Source of the DNA: an uncultured Eubacteriales bacterium
Lineage (GTDB): Bacteria > Bacillota > Clostridia > Lachnospirales > Cellulosilyticaceae
NCBI GenBank assembly: GCA_900551325.1
Contig: URVM01000001.1
Coordinates: 62,001 to 126,000 of the forward strand
Length of the DNA: 64,000 nt
Direction of reading: 5' to 3'
Shown here: piece by piece, positions 45,176-53,832 of the stretch
How positions within the stretch are numbered: position 1 is the first letter of the stretch
Layout of the letters: each line of letters opens with the position of its first letter
Notes under the pieces: generated by a model
Database searches by the model: none
What the model saw: the letters and a program-made list of their open reading frames with translations, nothing else
What the model was told of the DNA's origin: nothing
Made by a program: the position numbers and the translations under genes

Positions 45176-46261
45176 TTATTGTAAATAATCTTTTAGTTTA
45201 TTACTTCTACTTGGATGACGTAATTTTCTAAGTGCTTTCGCTTCAATCTGACGAATACGCTCTCTTGTAACGTTAAAGTCTTTACCAACTTCTTCAAGAG
45301 TACGTGCACGTCCATCTTCAAGACCAAATCTAAGCATAAGTACTTTTTGTTCTCTTTCAGTAAGTGTTTCTAGTACTTCACTAAGTTGTTCTTTAAGAAG
45401 TGCAAAAGATGCTGCTTCAATAGGTACTGGTGTATCTTCATCTGGAATGAAATCTCCTAAATGGCTATCTTCTTCCTCACCAATAGGTGTATCAAGTGAC
45501 ACTGGTTCACGAGAAATCTTCATAACTTCACGAACCTTCTCTACTGGCATGTCCATAAATGCTGCAATTTCTTCTGGTTGTGGGTCACGACCAAGTTCTT
45601 GAAGTAATTGCTTAGACGCACGCATCAGTCTATTCATAGTTTCTACCATATGCACTGGAATACGAATTGTACGAGCTTGATCTGCAATAGAACGTGTAAT
45701 AGCTTGTCTAATCCACCATGTTGCATAAGTACTAAATTTGAATCCTTTACGGTAATCAAATTTCTCAACCGCTTTAATAAGTCCTAAGTTTCCTTCTTGA
45801 ATAAGATCTAGAAGTGCCATACCACGTCCAATGTATTTTCTAGCTATACTAACAACTAATCTAAGGTTTGCTTCTGCAAGTCTTTTCTTAGCTTCTTCAT
45901 CACCTTGTTCGATACGTTCTGCAAGAGCAATCTCTTCTGCTCCTGAAAGAAGTGGAACTTTCCCTATTTCTTTTAAGTACATACGAACAGGGTCATCTAT
46001 GCTCATATCATCTGGAAGGGTAATGTCAATTTCTTCCTCTACCTCAATTTCCATTTCTTTTATATTGCCTATAATGTCAATACCTTGAGCTTCTAAGTAT
46101 TCATAGACTTGCTCTATTTTAGCTGGATCTACATCCAGGCTCATAAAGGCCTCTATAATATCACTTTGCTCTAATACACCTTTTTTCTCTTTAGCTAAGG
46201 CAATAAGCTGTTCCAGTTTTGTTTTAAACAATAGTTTTGGATCTTGTACTTGTTCTTTCAA
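45176..46261 (-). CDS. rpoD: Primary sigma factor RpoD (SigA)
   Basis: Housekeeping sigma factor. The 361 residues carry region 1.1 (~8-65, short form), region 1.2 (DDPVRMYLKEIGKVPLL), regions 2.1-2.4 with LIQEGNLGLIKAVEKFDYRKG and FSTYATWWIRQAITRSIADQ, region 3, and region 4.2 HTH (TLEEVGKDFNVTRERIRQIE). The start is TTG at 46261 with GAAGGAG 11 bases upstream. A dnaG primase gene usually stands before rpoD in Firmicutes, but here a cobalamin operon lies upstream on the same strand. Confidence 0.97.
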   Translation of the reverse strand: MKEQVQDPKLLFKTKLEQLIALAKEKKGVLEQSDIIEAFMSLDVDPAKIEQVYEYLEAQGIDIIGNIKEMEIEVEEEIDITLPDDMSIDDPVRMYLKEIGKVPLLSGAEEIALAERIEQGDEEAKKRLAEANLRLVVSIARKYIGRGMALLDLIQEGNLGLIKAVEKFDYRKGFKFSTYATWWIRQAITRSIADQARTIRIPVHMVETMNRLMRASKQLLQELGRDPQPEEIAAFMDMPVEKVREVMKISREPVSLDTPIGEEEDSHLGDFIPDEDTPVPIEAASFALLKEQLSEVLETLTEREQKVLMLRFGLEDGRARTLEEVGKDFNVTRERIRQIEAKALRKLRHPSRSNKLKDYLQ

Positions 46262-46426
46262 AATTCTGTACGCTCCTTCGGATGATATTTTAAAATTTGT
46301 CTCTTGACTTCATTAATTATTTGTAGTATACTGTAGATTAAATTATTTAACCTTTTAATAATACCTTTTTTAAAGGCTCTTGTCAATATTTTAAACATAA
46401 TTTTTATAATATAATCATAAATCTAC

Positions 46427-46464
46427 AAAAAGCCCTCTAACTATTAATGGTTAGAGGGCTTTTT
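46427..46464 (-). terminator. Terminator of the cobalamin operon
   Basis: A perfect 15-bp stem (46427-46441 with 46450-46464) with A5/T5 ends, directly behind the last cbi gene. Confidence 0.88.
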
Positions 46465-46466
46465 TA

Positions 46467-48488
46467 CTAAATTTGCCTGTTAGAAGCCATATAAAGAAGA
46501 GCGTTACATATAGCTGCTGCTACATTGCTTCCTCCTTTTCGTCCTCTCGCAACAATATAAGGCACATCTATTTCCATCAATTCTTCTTTTGATTCTACTA
46601 CATTTACGAATCCTACAGGTACACCTATAACTAATTCTGGCTTAACCATGCCACTTTCTACCAGTTCTTTAATCTTTAAAAGAGCTGTTGGTGCATTGCC
46701 AATGGCAAAAATAAGAGGCTCTTTAAGTGTTATTGCCTTTTCCATTGCTACTGCTGAGCGAGTGGTACCTTTTTCTTTAGCACAAAATGCTACATCTTCG
46801 TCTGCTACAAAACAGTGAACCTTTCCACCAAAACTTGTAACAATTGTTTTATTAATGCCTGCTTTCACCATTTGGGTATCTGTTACGATATGAGCTCCTT
46901 TTTGTAGAGCTAGAATGGCACGTTCAACTACGTGGTCAGAAAAACAAAGATGGGTTGCATAATCAAAATCAGCAGTTGTATGAATGGCGCGTTTAATGAT
47001 AGGTGCATATAGGGGATTAATCTTAGTTTCCCCCAAAATCTCATCTATCATACGAAAACTTTCTTTTTCTATATCATTTGGAAGTAAATATTTAATTGTT
47101 CTATCTGATTTATACATTTTGCATGTATCTACAAAGCGTTTTGCCATTTCAGGCTTAGTATAAAAGTGAATATGAGGGTATCCTGCAAATAGATTTCCTT
47201 TCCCTTCAACACATTGCCACTCTAATGATTTATTGACCTTTGAGGCTTTAAAGGTTTCACCATTTTGTGTACAATCAGAATAATGGAATTCATGCACCTT
47301 TAACTTTTCTCCCACTTTAGTTAGTACTGTATCTTTTAGACTTTCTATCTCCACGTAACCAAATCGGACTAGATTTTTTGTCATAGTTACTTCACCATCT
47401 AAAAAACCTACCATAGGATACTTTGTACCGTCTATAAGTTCTAAACTCTTTTGAAGATATATAAAGCCACCACACTCAGCTATACAAGGCATGCCACCTT
47501 CTAAAGCTTGCTTAATAGCTTCTTTCATAGGTTCATTATGAGCTAAAGGCTTTGCATAAACCTCTGGATAGCCTCCTCCAAGAATCAACCCTTTAATACC
47601 TATAGGAAGGGACTTATCTTCTAAAGGTGAAAATGGTATAAGTTCTGCGCCTAATGCTTCAAGTAATTCTAAGTTATCTTGGTAGTAAAAAGAAAATGCT
47701 TGATCTTTTGCAATGCCTATTTTAACCTTGGCTTCACTATCACCAGGCTCTGCATTTTCACCTAATAACTTAACTATTCCACTCGGTATAGGACTCTCTA
47801 GATTTTCAGCTTCCTTGCTTAACTCTAATAATCCTTCTATATCTAAAGTATCTTTTGTCTCTTCATATAAGCATTGTATCTTTGTCTCTAAATCTTCTAC
47901 TTCTTTAGCTGTAATAAGGCCTAAATGTCTACTTTCTAAACTAGCTTCTTCTATATAAGGAAGATATCCATATACTTTTATAGATGTATGAGACTCTATC
48001 ATTTCCTTATAATAAGCATAACTCATTTTACTAATACCATTTAGTATAACACCCTTTATAGTATTCTCCTTAAAGTTTAAAAATCCTTCTATAAGAGGTA
48101 CAATTGAAAGTCCCATTCCCTTACATGATACAACTAAAACTACAGGTGTCTTTGTCAGCTTGGCTAACTCATAGCTACTACTAGAAGTGCTCTGTCCTAT
48201 GCCGTCATAAAAACCCATAACCCCCTCAATAAGTCCTAATTCCATATCCTTAGTATGTTTATCTAAAAGATATTTACAATTTTCCTCACCCATCATATAA
48301 AGATCTAAATTATAAGAAGGTGTGTGCAGTACTTCTAAATGGAACATAGGATCAATATAATCTGGCCCACTTTTAAAAGCAGTAACCTTTATACGCTTCT
48401 CATAAAAATGTTTTAGTAAGGCACAAGTTAATGTAGTCTTTCCAGAACCACTTCCTGTACCTGCTATCATTAATCTTGGCTTATTCAT
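46467..48488 (-). CDS. cbiA-cbiC: CbiA-CbiC fusion: cobyrinate a,c-diamide synthase + precorrin-8X methylmutase
   Basis: Two cobalamin enzymes in one 673-residue chain. Residues 1-455 are CbiA: P-loop AGTGSGSGKTT, the bioD-like domain, then a class I glutaminase domain with nucleophile C339 (PCIAECGGFIYLQ). It amidates the a and c side chains with glutamine and ATP. Residues ~465-673 are CbiC/CobH, with the catalytic histidine H503 in IIKRAIHTTADFDYA and GVPVGFVNVVESKEEL; it shifts a methyl group from C-11 to C-12. The frame is open through the junction with no ribosome binding site or stop. It overlaps cbiET by eight bases. Confidence 0.94.
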   Translation of the reverse strand: MNKPRLMIAGTGSGSGKTTLTCALLKHFYEKRIKVTAFKSGPDYIDPMFHLEVLHTPSYNLDLYMMGEENCKYLLDKHTKDMELGLIEGVMGFYDGIGQSTSSSSYELAKLTKTPVVLVVSCKGMGLSIVPLIEGFLNFKENTIKGVILNGISKMSYAYYKEMIESHTSIKVYGYLPYIEEASLESRHLGLITAKEVEDLETKIQCLYEETKDTLDIEGLLELSKEAENLESPIPSGIVKLLGENAEPGDSEAKVKIGIAKDQAFSFYYQDNLELLEALGAELIPFSPLEDKSLPIGIKGLILGGGYPEVYAKPLAHNEPMKEAIKQALEGGMPCIAECGGFIYLQKSLELIDGTKYPMVGFLDGEVTMTKNLVRFGYVEIESLKDTVLTKVGEKLKVHEFHYSDCTQNGETFKASKVNKSLEWQCVEGKGNLFAGYPHIHFYTKPEMAKRFVDTCKMYKSDRTIKYLLPNDIEKESFRMIDEILGETKINPLYAPIIKRAIHTTADFDYATHLCFSDHVVERAILALQKGAHIVTDTQMVKAGINKTIVTSFGGKVHCFVADEDVAFCAKEKGTTRSAVAMEKAITLKEPLIFAIGNAPTALLKIKELVESGMVKPELVIGVPVGFVNVVESKEELMEIDVPYIVARGRKGGSNVAAAICNALLYMASNRQI

Positions 48489-49752
48489 TGTGCTCTCTTC
48501 CTTTCAAAGTAAGAATAAATATAGGATTTTGCCCCATTAACATATGATACGATCCTACTTCTTTACTATTTGCTACACTTATTTGTGAACAACTTATCTC
48601 TAAGTTAAAGAGTTCTTTACAAACCAAGGCCTCTTGTAATGTTTCTAAGGTAAGTGCTGTAATAACAATATGTACTTTAGGATTTTTATCTAATACAATC
48701 TTTAAAATTTCTTTTAGTTTCTTGCCACTTCCTCCTATAAATACTTTTTGTGGAGTAGGTAAATCTTCCATACCTTCTGGACAGTTAGTATGACACACTT
48801 CCATATTTATAATACCTAAATGTTCTTTATTCTTCTTAATAAGAGAAATAGCCTCTTGATTTTTTTCTAATGCATAAACATAACCTTTTTTGCACAATCT
48901 AGCTATTTCTAAAGCTACGGAACCTGTTCCTGCACCTATATCATAGACACAATCTGTTTCTAAAAGTTGTAATTTACTAAGTACTACAGCCCTGACTTCT
49001 TCTTTAGTCATAGGTATTGGTCCTCGTATAAAGACTTCATCCCTTAAACCTCCTGATACAAAGGGATAATGAGGTTCCTCACCTCTTTCAATAAGTATAA
49101 CTGCTAAATCACTAAATTCAGCCTGGACAAAATCACATGCTATTCCTGTTTCTATCTTTTCTGTTTCATAAGATAGATTCTCACCAATATAAACCTGTAC
49201 ATGCCCTAAGCCTTTGTCTGTAAGACATCTACAAATATCTTGTACTTTAAAAGTACCTCCCGTAAGTACAAACACAGATTTATGTGTAAGCACTTCTCCT
49301 AGAACATGATTTTCTCTACCATGTACACTCATTGTATATATGCCTTCATAAGGTTTATGTAATTGGTTACAAAAGTATTGTAATGAACTGATCCCAGAAA
49401 CAAAAGTTATGGGACATATTTGTTCATACTTCCTCTTAATCCATTTGGCTATACTAAAAAATCCTGTGTCTCCTGAAGCTAGTATAGCTATGACTTTTTC
49501 TTCTTCATCCTTATATTTATATCCATCATTATTCTCTTTTTTATCTTCGTCGTTTAAATGAGACTCTATAAGGTTTTCCATTTCACTCAGGGTACATGTA
49601 TGAACTAAAGCATTTTTTTGTATTAGTTCTTTTACTTCATCTGTAAGTCTTTTAGCACCTAAAATCACATGAGCACTTCTTATGTTTTCAATGCCTTCTA
49701 ATGTAAGGAAACGCTTGTGTCCCGGCCCCATACCTATAACTTTAATCCTCAT
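48481..49752 (-). CDS. cbiET: CbiE-CbiT fusion (cobalt-precorrin C5,C15-methyltransferase/decarboxylase)
   Basis: 423 residues. CbiE, a tetrapyrrole methylase (residues ~1-225; VIGMGPGHKRFLTLEG, SGDTGFFSIAKW, VSGISSLQYF), is fused to CbiT (~235-423), a class I SAM methyltransferase with DIGAGTGSVALEIA and FIGGSGKKLKEILK. It methylates C-5 and C-15 and decarboxylates the C-12 acetate. A CbiE-CbiT fusion is the CobL arrangement and is common. A low-complexity KKENNDGYKYKDEEEK insert sits near residue 75. AGAGGAGG precedes the ATG. It overlaps cbiJ by 11 bases. Confidence 0.93.
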   Translation of the reverse strand: MRIKVIGMGPGHKRFLTLEGIENIRSAHVILGAKRLTDEVKELIQKNALVHTCTLSEMENLIESHLNDEDKKENNDGYKYKDEEEKVIAILASGDTGFFSIAKWIKRKYEQICPITFVSGISSLQYFCNQLHKPYEGIYTMSVHGRENHVLGEVLTHKSVFVLTGGTFKVQDICRCLTDKGLGHVQVYIGENLSYETEKIETGIACDFVQAEFSDLAVILIERGEEPHYPFVSGGLRDEVFIRGPIPMTKEEVRAVVLSKLQLLETDCVYDIGAGTGSVALEIARLCKKGYVYALEKNQEAISLIKKNKEHLGIINMEVCHTNCPEGMEDLPTPQKVFIGGSGKKLKEILKIVLDKNPKVHIVITALTLETLQEALVCKELFNLEISCSQISVANSKEVGSYHMLMGQNPIFILTLKGREHNE

Positions 49753-50524
49753 TTTCCACCTCCTCTAACTCTTTATAAAAGGTCTCTAAAGTAACACCGG
49801 CATCCTCTATAGGCCTTCTTAAACACAGTACTGTTACACCCAGTTTATGGGCTGCTTCAAGTTTTTCATCTGTGCCACCTAATTCACCAGAATCTTTAGT
49901 GACCAAGTACTTTGCTTGTATATGTTCTAACATAGCTTCATTAAGTTTTCTAGAAAAAGGTCCTTGCATACAAATAAAGTGAGACATAAGATAGCCTTTA
50001 TCTATAAACCCTTGGACTACTTTAGGTATAGGGAGCATGCGTATATAAATACGCTCTTCAAAATGGCTAAGCTTTATATAATGATCTAAATCCTTACTAC
50101 CAGTTGTAAGTAATATATTCCCTGTAGTCTCTTCTAAATACTCTATAATTTCTTCTACTGTATTAAAATAAATACAATTCCCTTCTATAGGTTTACGTAC
50201 AATTCTTCTATAAGGAAGGGCTAACTTAAAGCATGCCTTCTTACAATTTATAGTAGCCTCTTTAGCATAGGGATGACTTGCATCTACTACTAAATCAAAT
50301 CTTTTTTCTTTAAATAAATTTATAAATCCTTCTTCATCTAGACGTTGCTGTAGTATAGTTATATTCTCTTTATCCTTCCAAGCCTTTAATAACTCTTGCC
50401 CATAATCTGTTACAACACTTACTGTAGTAGATAGATTATGTCCTTCTAAAAACTTTACAATTTCTCTACCTTCTGTTGTGCCACCTAGTACAAAAATATT
50501 TTTATACTTCATAACGTTTTTCAT
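49742..50524 (-). CDS. cbiJ: Cobalt-precorrin-6A reductase
   Basis: NADH- or NADPH-dependent reduction of the macrocycle of cobalt-precorrin-6A. The 260 residues show the CobK/CbiJ N-terminal motif FVLGGTTEGREIVKFLEG, DASHPYAKEATINCKKAC and the C-terminal LVTKDSGELGGTDEKLEAA. It overlaps cbiH by 23 bases and cbiET by 11. The start at 50524 is close to GAGG; the Met at 50512 would give a better spacing on the long side, so the first four residues are uncertain. Confidence 0.92.
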   Translation of the reverse strand: MKNVMKYKNIFVLGGTTEGREIVKFLEGHNLSTTVSVVTDYGQELLKAWKDKENITILQQRLDEEGFINLFKEKRFDLVVDASHPYAKEATINCKKACFKLALPYRRIVRKPIEGNCIYFNTVEEIIEYLEETTGNILLTTGSKDLDHYIKLSHFEERIYIRMLPIPKVVQGFIDKGYLMSHFICMQGPFSRKLNEAMLEHIQAKYLVTKDSGELGGTDEKLEAAHKLGVTVLCLRRPIEDAGVTLETFYKELEEVENED

Positions 50525-51251
50525 AACCTCTTGGTGTTACCATTTTTCCTTTTATTAATTTAGTTTCACTATTACCTATAATAACTGTTGTAAACATATC
50601 AACGCTGGCATGCATAAGTTCCTTTAAAGTACAAACCCTACTCATCTCACCTTCTCTTCCAATATGTTTAACATAACCGCATAGGGTATCTGGACTTTTA
50701 TGATTCATCATAATCTTACAAGCCTTTTCTAAATAATCATGACGCTTCTTACTTGAAGGATTATATAGACAAATAACAAAATCTCCCTCTGATGCAAGGG
50801 CTATACGCTTTTCAATTTTCTCCCAAGGTGTTAATAAATCACTTAAACTTATAAGTACAAAATCATGAATAAGAGGTGCACCTAAAATAGCCGCTCCACT
50901 ACAAGCTGCCGTTACGCCTGGCACTACTTCTATCTCTATCTCTTCATACTCCCTTGCCACTTCATGCATAATTCCTGCCATACCATAGACACCTGCATCA
51001 CCACTACAAACCATAGCTACCTTATGCCCTTCTAAAGCTTTGTCTAAGGCTAACTTACATCTATCTACTTCTTGCTTCATACCTGTAGCAAGAAAGATTT
51101 TATCTTTGAAATCTTCTTTGATTAAATCAATATACACCGTATAACCTACAATCATGTCACAGCTATTTAGAACTTCTTTTGCACGATTAGTCATTTCAAA
51201 TAAACCTGATGGCCCTAGACCTACTACATAAATCTTTTTGTTATCTTTCAT
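50502..51251 (-). CDS. cbiH: Cobalt-precorrin-3B C17-methyltransferase
   Basis: SAM-dependent ring-contracting methylation at C-17. The 249-residue tetrapyrrole methylase has YVVGLGPSGLFEMTNRA, the SAM loop VCSGDAGVYGMAG, VVPGVTAACSGAAILGAPL, FVICLYNPSSKKR and YVKHIGREGEM, which are characteristic of CobJ/CbiH. It is separated from cbiG by the only sizeable gap of the operon (117 bp), which holds short degenerate repeats. AAAGGGATAATAC precedes the ATG. Confidence 0.93.
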   Translation of the reverse strand: MKDNKKIYVVGLGPSGLFEMTNRAKEVLNSCDMIVGYTVYIDLIKEDFKDKIFLATGMKQEVDRCKLALDKALEGHKVAMVCSGDAGVYGMAGIMHEVAREYEEIEIEVVPGVTAACSGAAILGAPLIHDFVLISLSDLLTPWEKIEKRIALASEGDFVICLYNPSSKKRHDYLEKACKIMMNHKSPDTLCGYVKHIGREGEMSRVCTLKELMHASVDMFTTVIIGNSETKLIKGKMVTPRGYEKRYEV

Positions 51252-51263
51252 GTATTATCCCTT

Positions 51264-51352
51264 TCTCTCTTTCTAGTTTTACAACTTTCTTATTCTACCT
51301 TTACAGTTTTCTTATTTTATAACTTTATAGCTTTTTATTATAACTTTATAAG
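51264..51352 (-). repeat. Degenerate ~22-bp repeats between cbiG and cbiH
   Basis: Three or four imperfect units, each a polypyrimidine run then TTAC/ATAAC and TTTATAG/TTACAG (plus strand): about 51264-51283, 51285-51306, 51307-51330 and 51331-51352. Confidence 0.5.
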
Positions 51353-51368
51353 TTTTTGCCTCATCTAT

Positions 51369-52400
51369 CTAAAAGTTGACTATATAGTTTTCTATAGCAA
51401 GTGCCATAGTTACCCCTTCTAAAGCTATTTTGTTTAATATAAGTCTTCCTCCATTACTTCCTTTTACAGCAGCCCTTTCACATACATTATCTACACCTGT
51501 TATCTTTTCTACGAAAGCAGAAGGTGTAAATTTTCCTTCTACTTGGCTTAGTACTTCTCCTGTATAAAATGTTATAGGTTTTTTATAAATCTTACTCCAT
51601 TCTAAAAGGCCCTCTTCATTTGCTTTCAAATCAATAGACACTATCTGCTTAATAGCCTCCATCGGTATATGTAACTTATCTAATTCCCTTCCTACAAGTT
51701 GATCAATTTGTAGTTTGCTAACACCTTTTCTACATCCTATTCCTAATGTAATAATCGGTGGAACAAGCCAAAGTGTCTCTTTAAAAGGTACTCTACTTGT
51801 GGTACCTATCCATATACCTAACTCTAAGACTTCTTCTTGTTCATTACAAATATCCACTAATCCTTCTGGCAAATGACCTTCTACCCCAAACTCACTTAGA
51901 AGACCAATCTTCTTACCTTGTAATAGATGAGCTGAAATACTTTTAGCTACTTTGAAATTTTTAAATTTAAATCCTTTATTATTTGCCCATTCATCTACTG
52001 AAAAACATCCTTCTATATCTGTAGCAGTTGTAACGATAGGCAGTGCTCCTAGTAATTTTCCTACTTCTCGTGCTAGCTGGTTGGCACCACCAATATGTCC
52101 TGATACAAGTGGAATAACATATCTTCCCTTCTCATCCACTACAACTACAGCAGGGTCTTGCCTTTTATCTACTAAAAAAGGAGCAATAGCTCTTATAGCT
52201 ATACCTGTAGCGCCAATAAAAATAATAGCATCATAAGTCTCAAATACTTCCTTTACCCAATCTCTTAAAGAAGTATTTATATTTTCTAATCCTTCTTCTT
52301 TAAACTGAGATAGGTGAAAACCTTTTCCCTTTAGAGACTTAGAAAGGGAAAGATTCACCTTAGCACCTTTAGGTGTAAAAGAAATACGAGCTATATTCAT
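51369..52400 (-). CDS. cbiG: Cobalt-precorrin-5A hydrolase
   Basis: Opens the delta-lactone of cobalt-precorrin-5A and releases acetaldehyde; a marker of the anaerobic pathway. The 343 residues include an N-terminal domain with FIGATGIAIRAIAPFLVDK and VIPLVSGHIGGANQLAREV, a linker domain, and the C-terminal CobE/GbiG fold (LGIGCRKGVSKLQIDQLV, ERAAVKGSNGGRLILNKI). Its start overlaps the cbiF stop by four bases (ATGA), so translation is coupled. Length is normal for the family. Confidence 0.93.
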   Translation of the reverse strand: MNIARISFTPKGAKVNLSLSKSLKGKGFHLSQFKEEGLENINTSLRDWVKEVFETYDAIIFIGATGIAIRAIAPFLVDKRQDPAVVVVDEKGRYVIPLVSGHIGGANQLAREVGKLLGALPIVTTATDIEGCFSVDEWANNKGFKFKNFKVAKSISAHLLQGKKIGLLSEFGVEGHLPEGLVDICNEQEEVLELGIWIGTTSRVPFKETLWLVPPIITLGIGCRKGVSKLQIDQLVGRELDKLHIPMEAIKQIVSIDLKANEEGLLEWSKIYKKPITFYTGEVLSQVEGKFTPSAFVEKITGVDNVCERAAVKGSNGGRLILNKIALEGVTMALAIENYIVNF

Positions 52401-53149
52401 TTTGTAGCCTCTCTAAACATATGAGAAAAACTTGGATCATACAGCTTAGAACGTTCATAAGTATCTCCTAGAAAGTCTCCAACTACAATCAACGCTGTTT
52501 TTGTAATATGATTATCTTCTATTATCTTTGCTAGTTCATGCAAATGTCCCTTATATATTTTTTCTTCTGGCCATGTGGCTTTATATACAACAGCAACAGG
52601 TGTTTCGTTTTTATACCCTCCTTGGATTAAACTTTCTTGTACTTCTTCTGCTAAAGAGACACTTAAAAAGATAATCATAGTTGCTTCATGACTAGCCAAT
52701 AAACTTAGTTCTTCTTTAGGTGGCATAGGTGTACGTCCTTCCATTCTAGTTAAAATGACGGTTTGGCTTACACCTGGAAGTGTATACTCTTTCTTGAGCG
52801 CTGCTGCCGCACCACAAAAAGAACTAACACCTGGAACGACTTCGTACTCAAATCCTTTCTCATCTAAAAGATCCATCTGTTCCCTTATAGCTCCATATAT
52901 ACTTGGATCACCTGTATGTAAACGTACAATGGTCTTTTCCTTCTCCATTTTTGTCATCTGGTCTACTACTTCTTCTAATGTCATCTTTGCACTATCTAAA
53001 ACAATAGCCTCATTCTTACACAATTTAAGAAGCTCTGTATTTACTAAAGAACCTGCATAAATGACTAAATCTGCACTTTGTAAAACTCTTTGTCCTTTTA
53101 CAGTAATGAGTTCCACATCTCCTGGTCCTGCACCTACAAAATAAATCAT
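52397..53149 (-). CDS. cbiF: Cobalt-precorrin-4 C11-methyltransferase
   Basis: SAM-dependent methylation at C-11. The 250-residue tetrapyrrole methylase has VGAGPGDVELITVKGQRVL, VIYAGSLVN, VRLHTGDPSIYGAIREQM, VVPGVSSFCGAAAAL and LTRMEGRTPMPPKE, which are specific to CobM/CbiF. The start overlaps the cbiL stop (TAATG). It precedes cbiG, the next step in the pathway. Confidence 0.94.
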   Translation of the reverse strand: MIYFVGAGPGDVELITVKGQRVLQSADLVIYAGSLVNTELLKLCKNEAIVLDSAKMTLEEVVDQMTKMEKEKTIVRLHTGDPSIYGAIREQMDLLDEKGFEYEVVPGVSSFCGAAAALKKEYTLPGVSQTVILTRMEGRTPMPPKEELSLLASHEATMIIFLSVSLAEEVQESLIQGGYKNETPVAVVYKATWPEEKIYKGHLHELAKIIEDNHITKTALIVVGDFLGDTYERSKLYDPSFSHMFREATK

Positions 53150-53832
53150 TATTCATCCTCCTTTACAACAACTACACAAAAATAACTACTATCTTCTAAT
53201 GTATCTAAGCTTTCGTGAATCTTTTCATCTGGCATACTTGCACACTCTACTGCCTTAGCATATTTATAAAGTCCCTTTTCTCTTAATTCTTCTTTTAACC
53301 TTTCCATAGATTTACCTGTCTTCATTAATACTTTTGTACCCTTTAAATCTAAATAACTCTCTTTATAAGAAGCAGGTATAATATGCAAACATTCACTCCC
53401 TTCACATAAGGAATCGTTTAAAGCTGCTGCTACACTACAAATAGATGAAATCCCTGGTATAATTTCTGTTTCATATCCTAAATTTACAATCCGTCTATGA
53501 ATATACATATAGGTAGAATAAATAGTTGGATCCCCTAAAGTTAAAAAGGCTACATCTTTCCCTTCTTCTAAATAACCTTTAATACTCCTTGTTACCACTT
53601 CATGGTTTTTCTCTAATATTTCCTTATCCCTTGTCATAGGCATATAGCATTCTAAAATTTCTTGTTCCTTTATATAAGGCTTTGCAATACTTAAAGCAAG
53701 AGAATCTCCTTCCCCTGATTTTGGTACTGCAATAATAGAACATGCCTGAAGAATTTCTACTGCCTTAAAAGTCATAAGCTTAGGGTCTCCTGGCCCTACA
53801 CCAACTCCATATAACTTACCTATTTTTTTCAT
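53149..53832 (-). CDS. cbiL: Cobalt-precorrin-2 C20-methyltransferase
   Basis: SAM-dependent methylation at C-20, the first committed methylation after cobalt insertion. GAAGGAG seven bases before the Met at 53832 sets the start (227 residues); the 25 codons further up belong to the cbiD overlap. Motifs: LYGVGVGPGDPKLMTFKAVE, VAFLTLGDPTIYSTYMYIH, IIPGISSICSVAAAL and LMKTGKSMERLKEEL. It overlaps cbiD by 17 bases. Confidence 0.93.
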   Translation of the reverse strand: MKKIGKLYGVGVGPGDPKLMTFKAVEILQACSIIAVPKSGEGDSLALSIAKPYIKEQEILECYMPMTRDKEILEKNHEVVTRSIKGYLEEGKDVAFLTLGDPTIYSTYMYIHRRIVNLGYETEIIPGISSICSVAAALNDSLCEGSECLHIIPASYKESYLDLKGTKVLMKTGKSMERLKEELREKGLYKYAKAVECASMPDEKIHESLDTLEDSSYFCVVVVKEDE

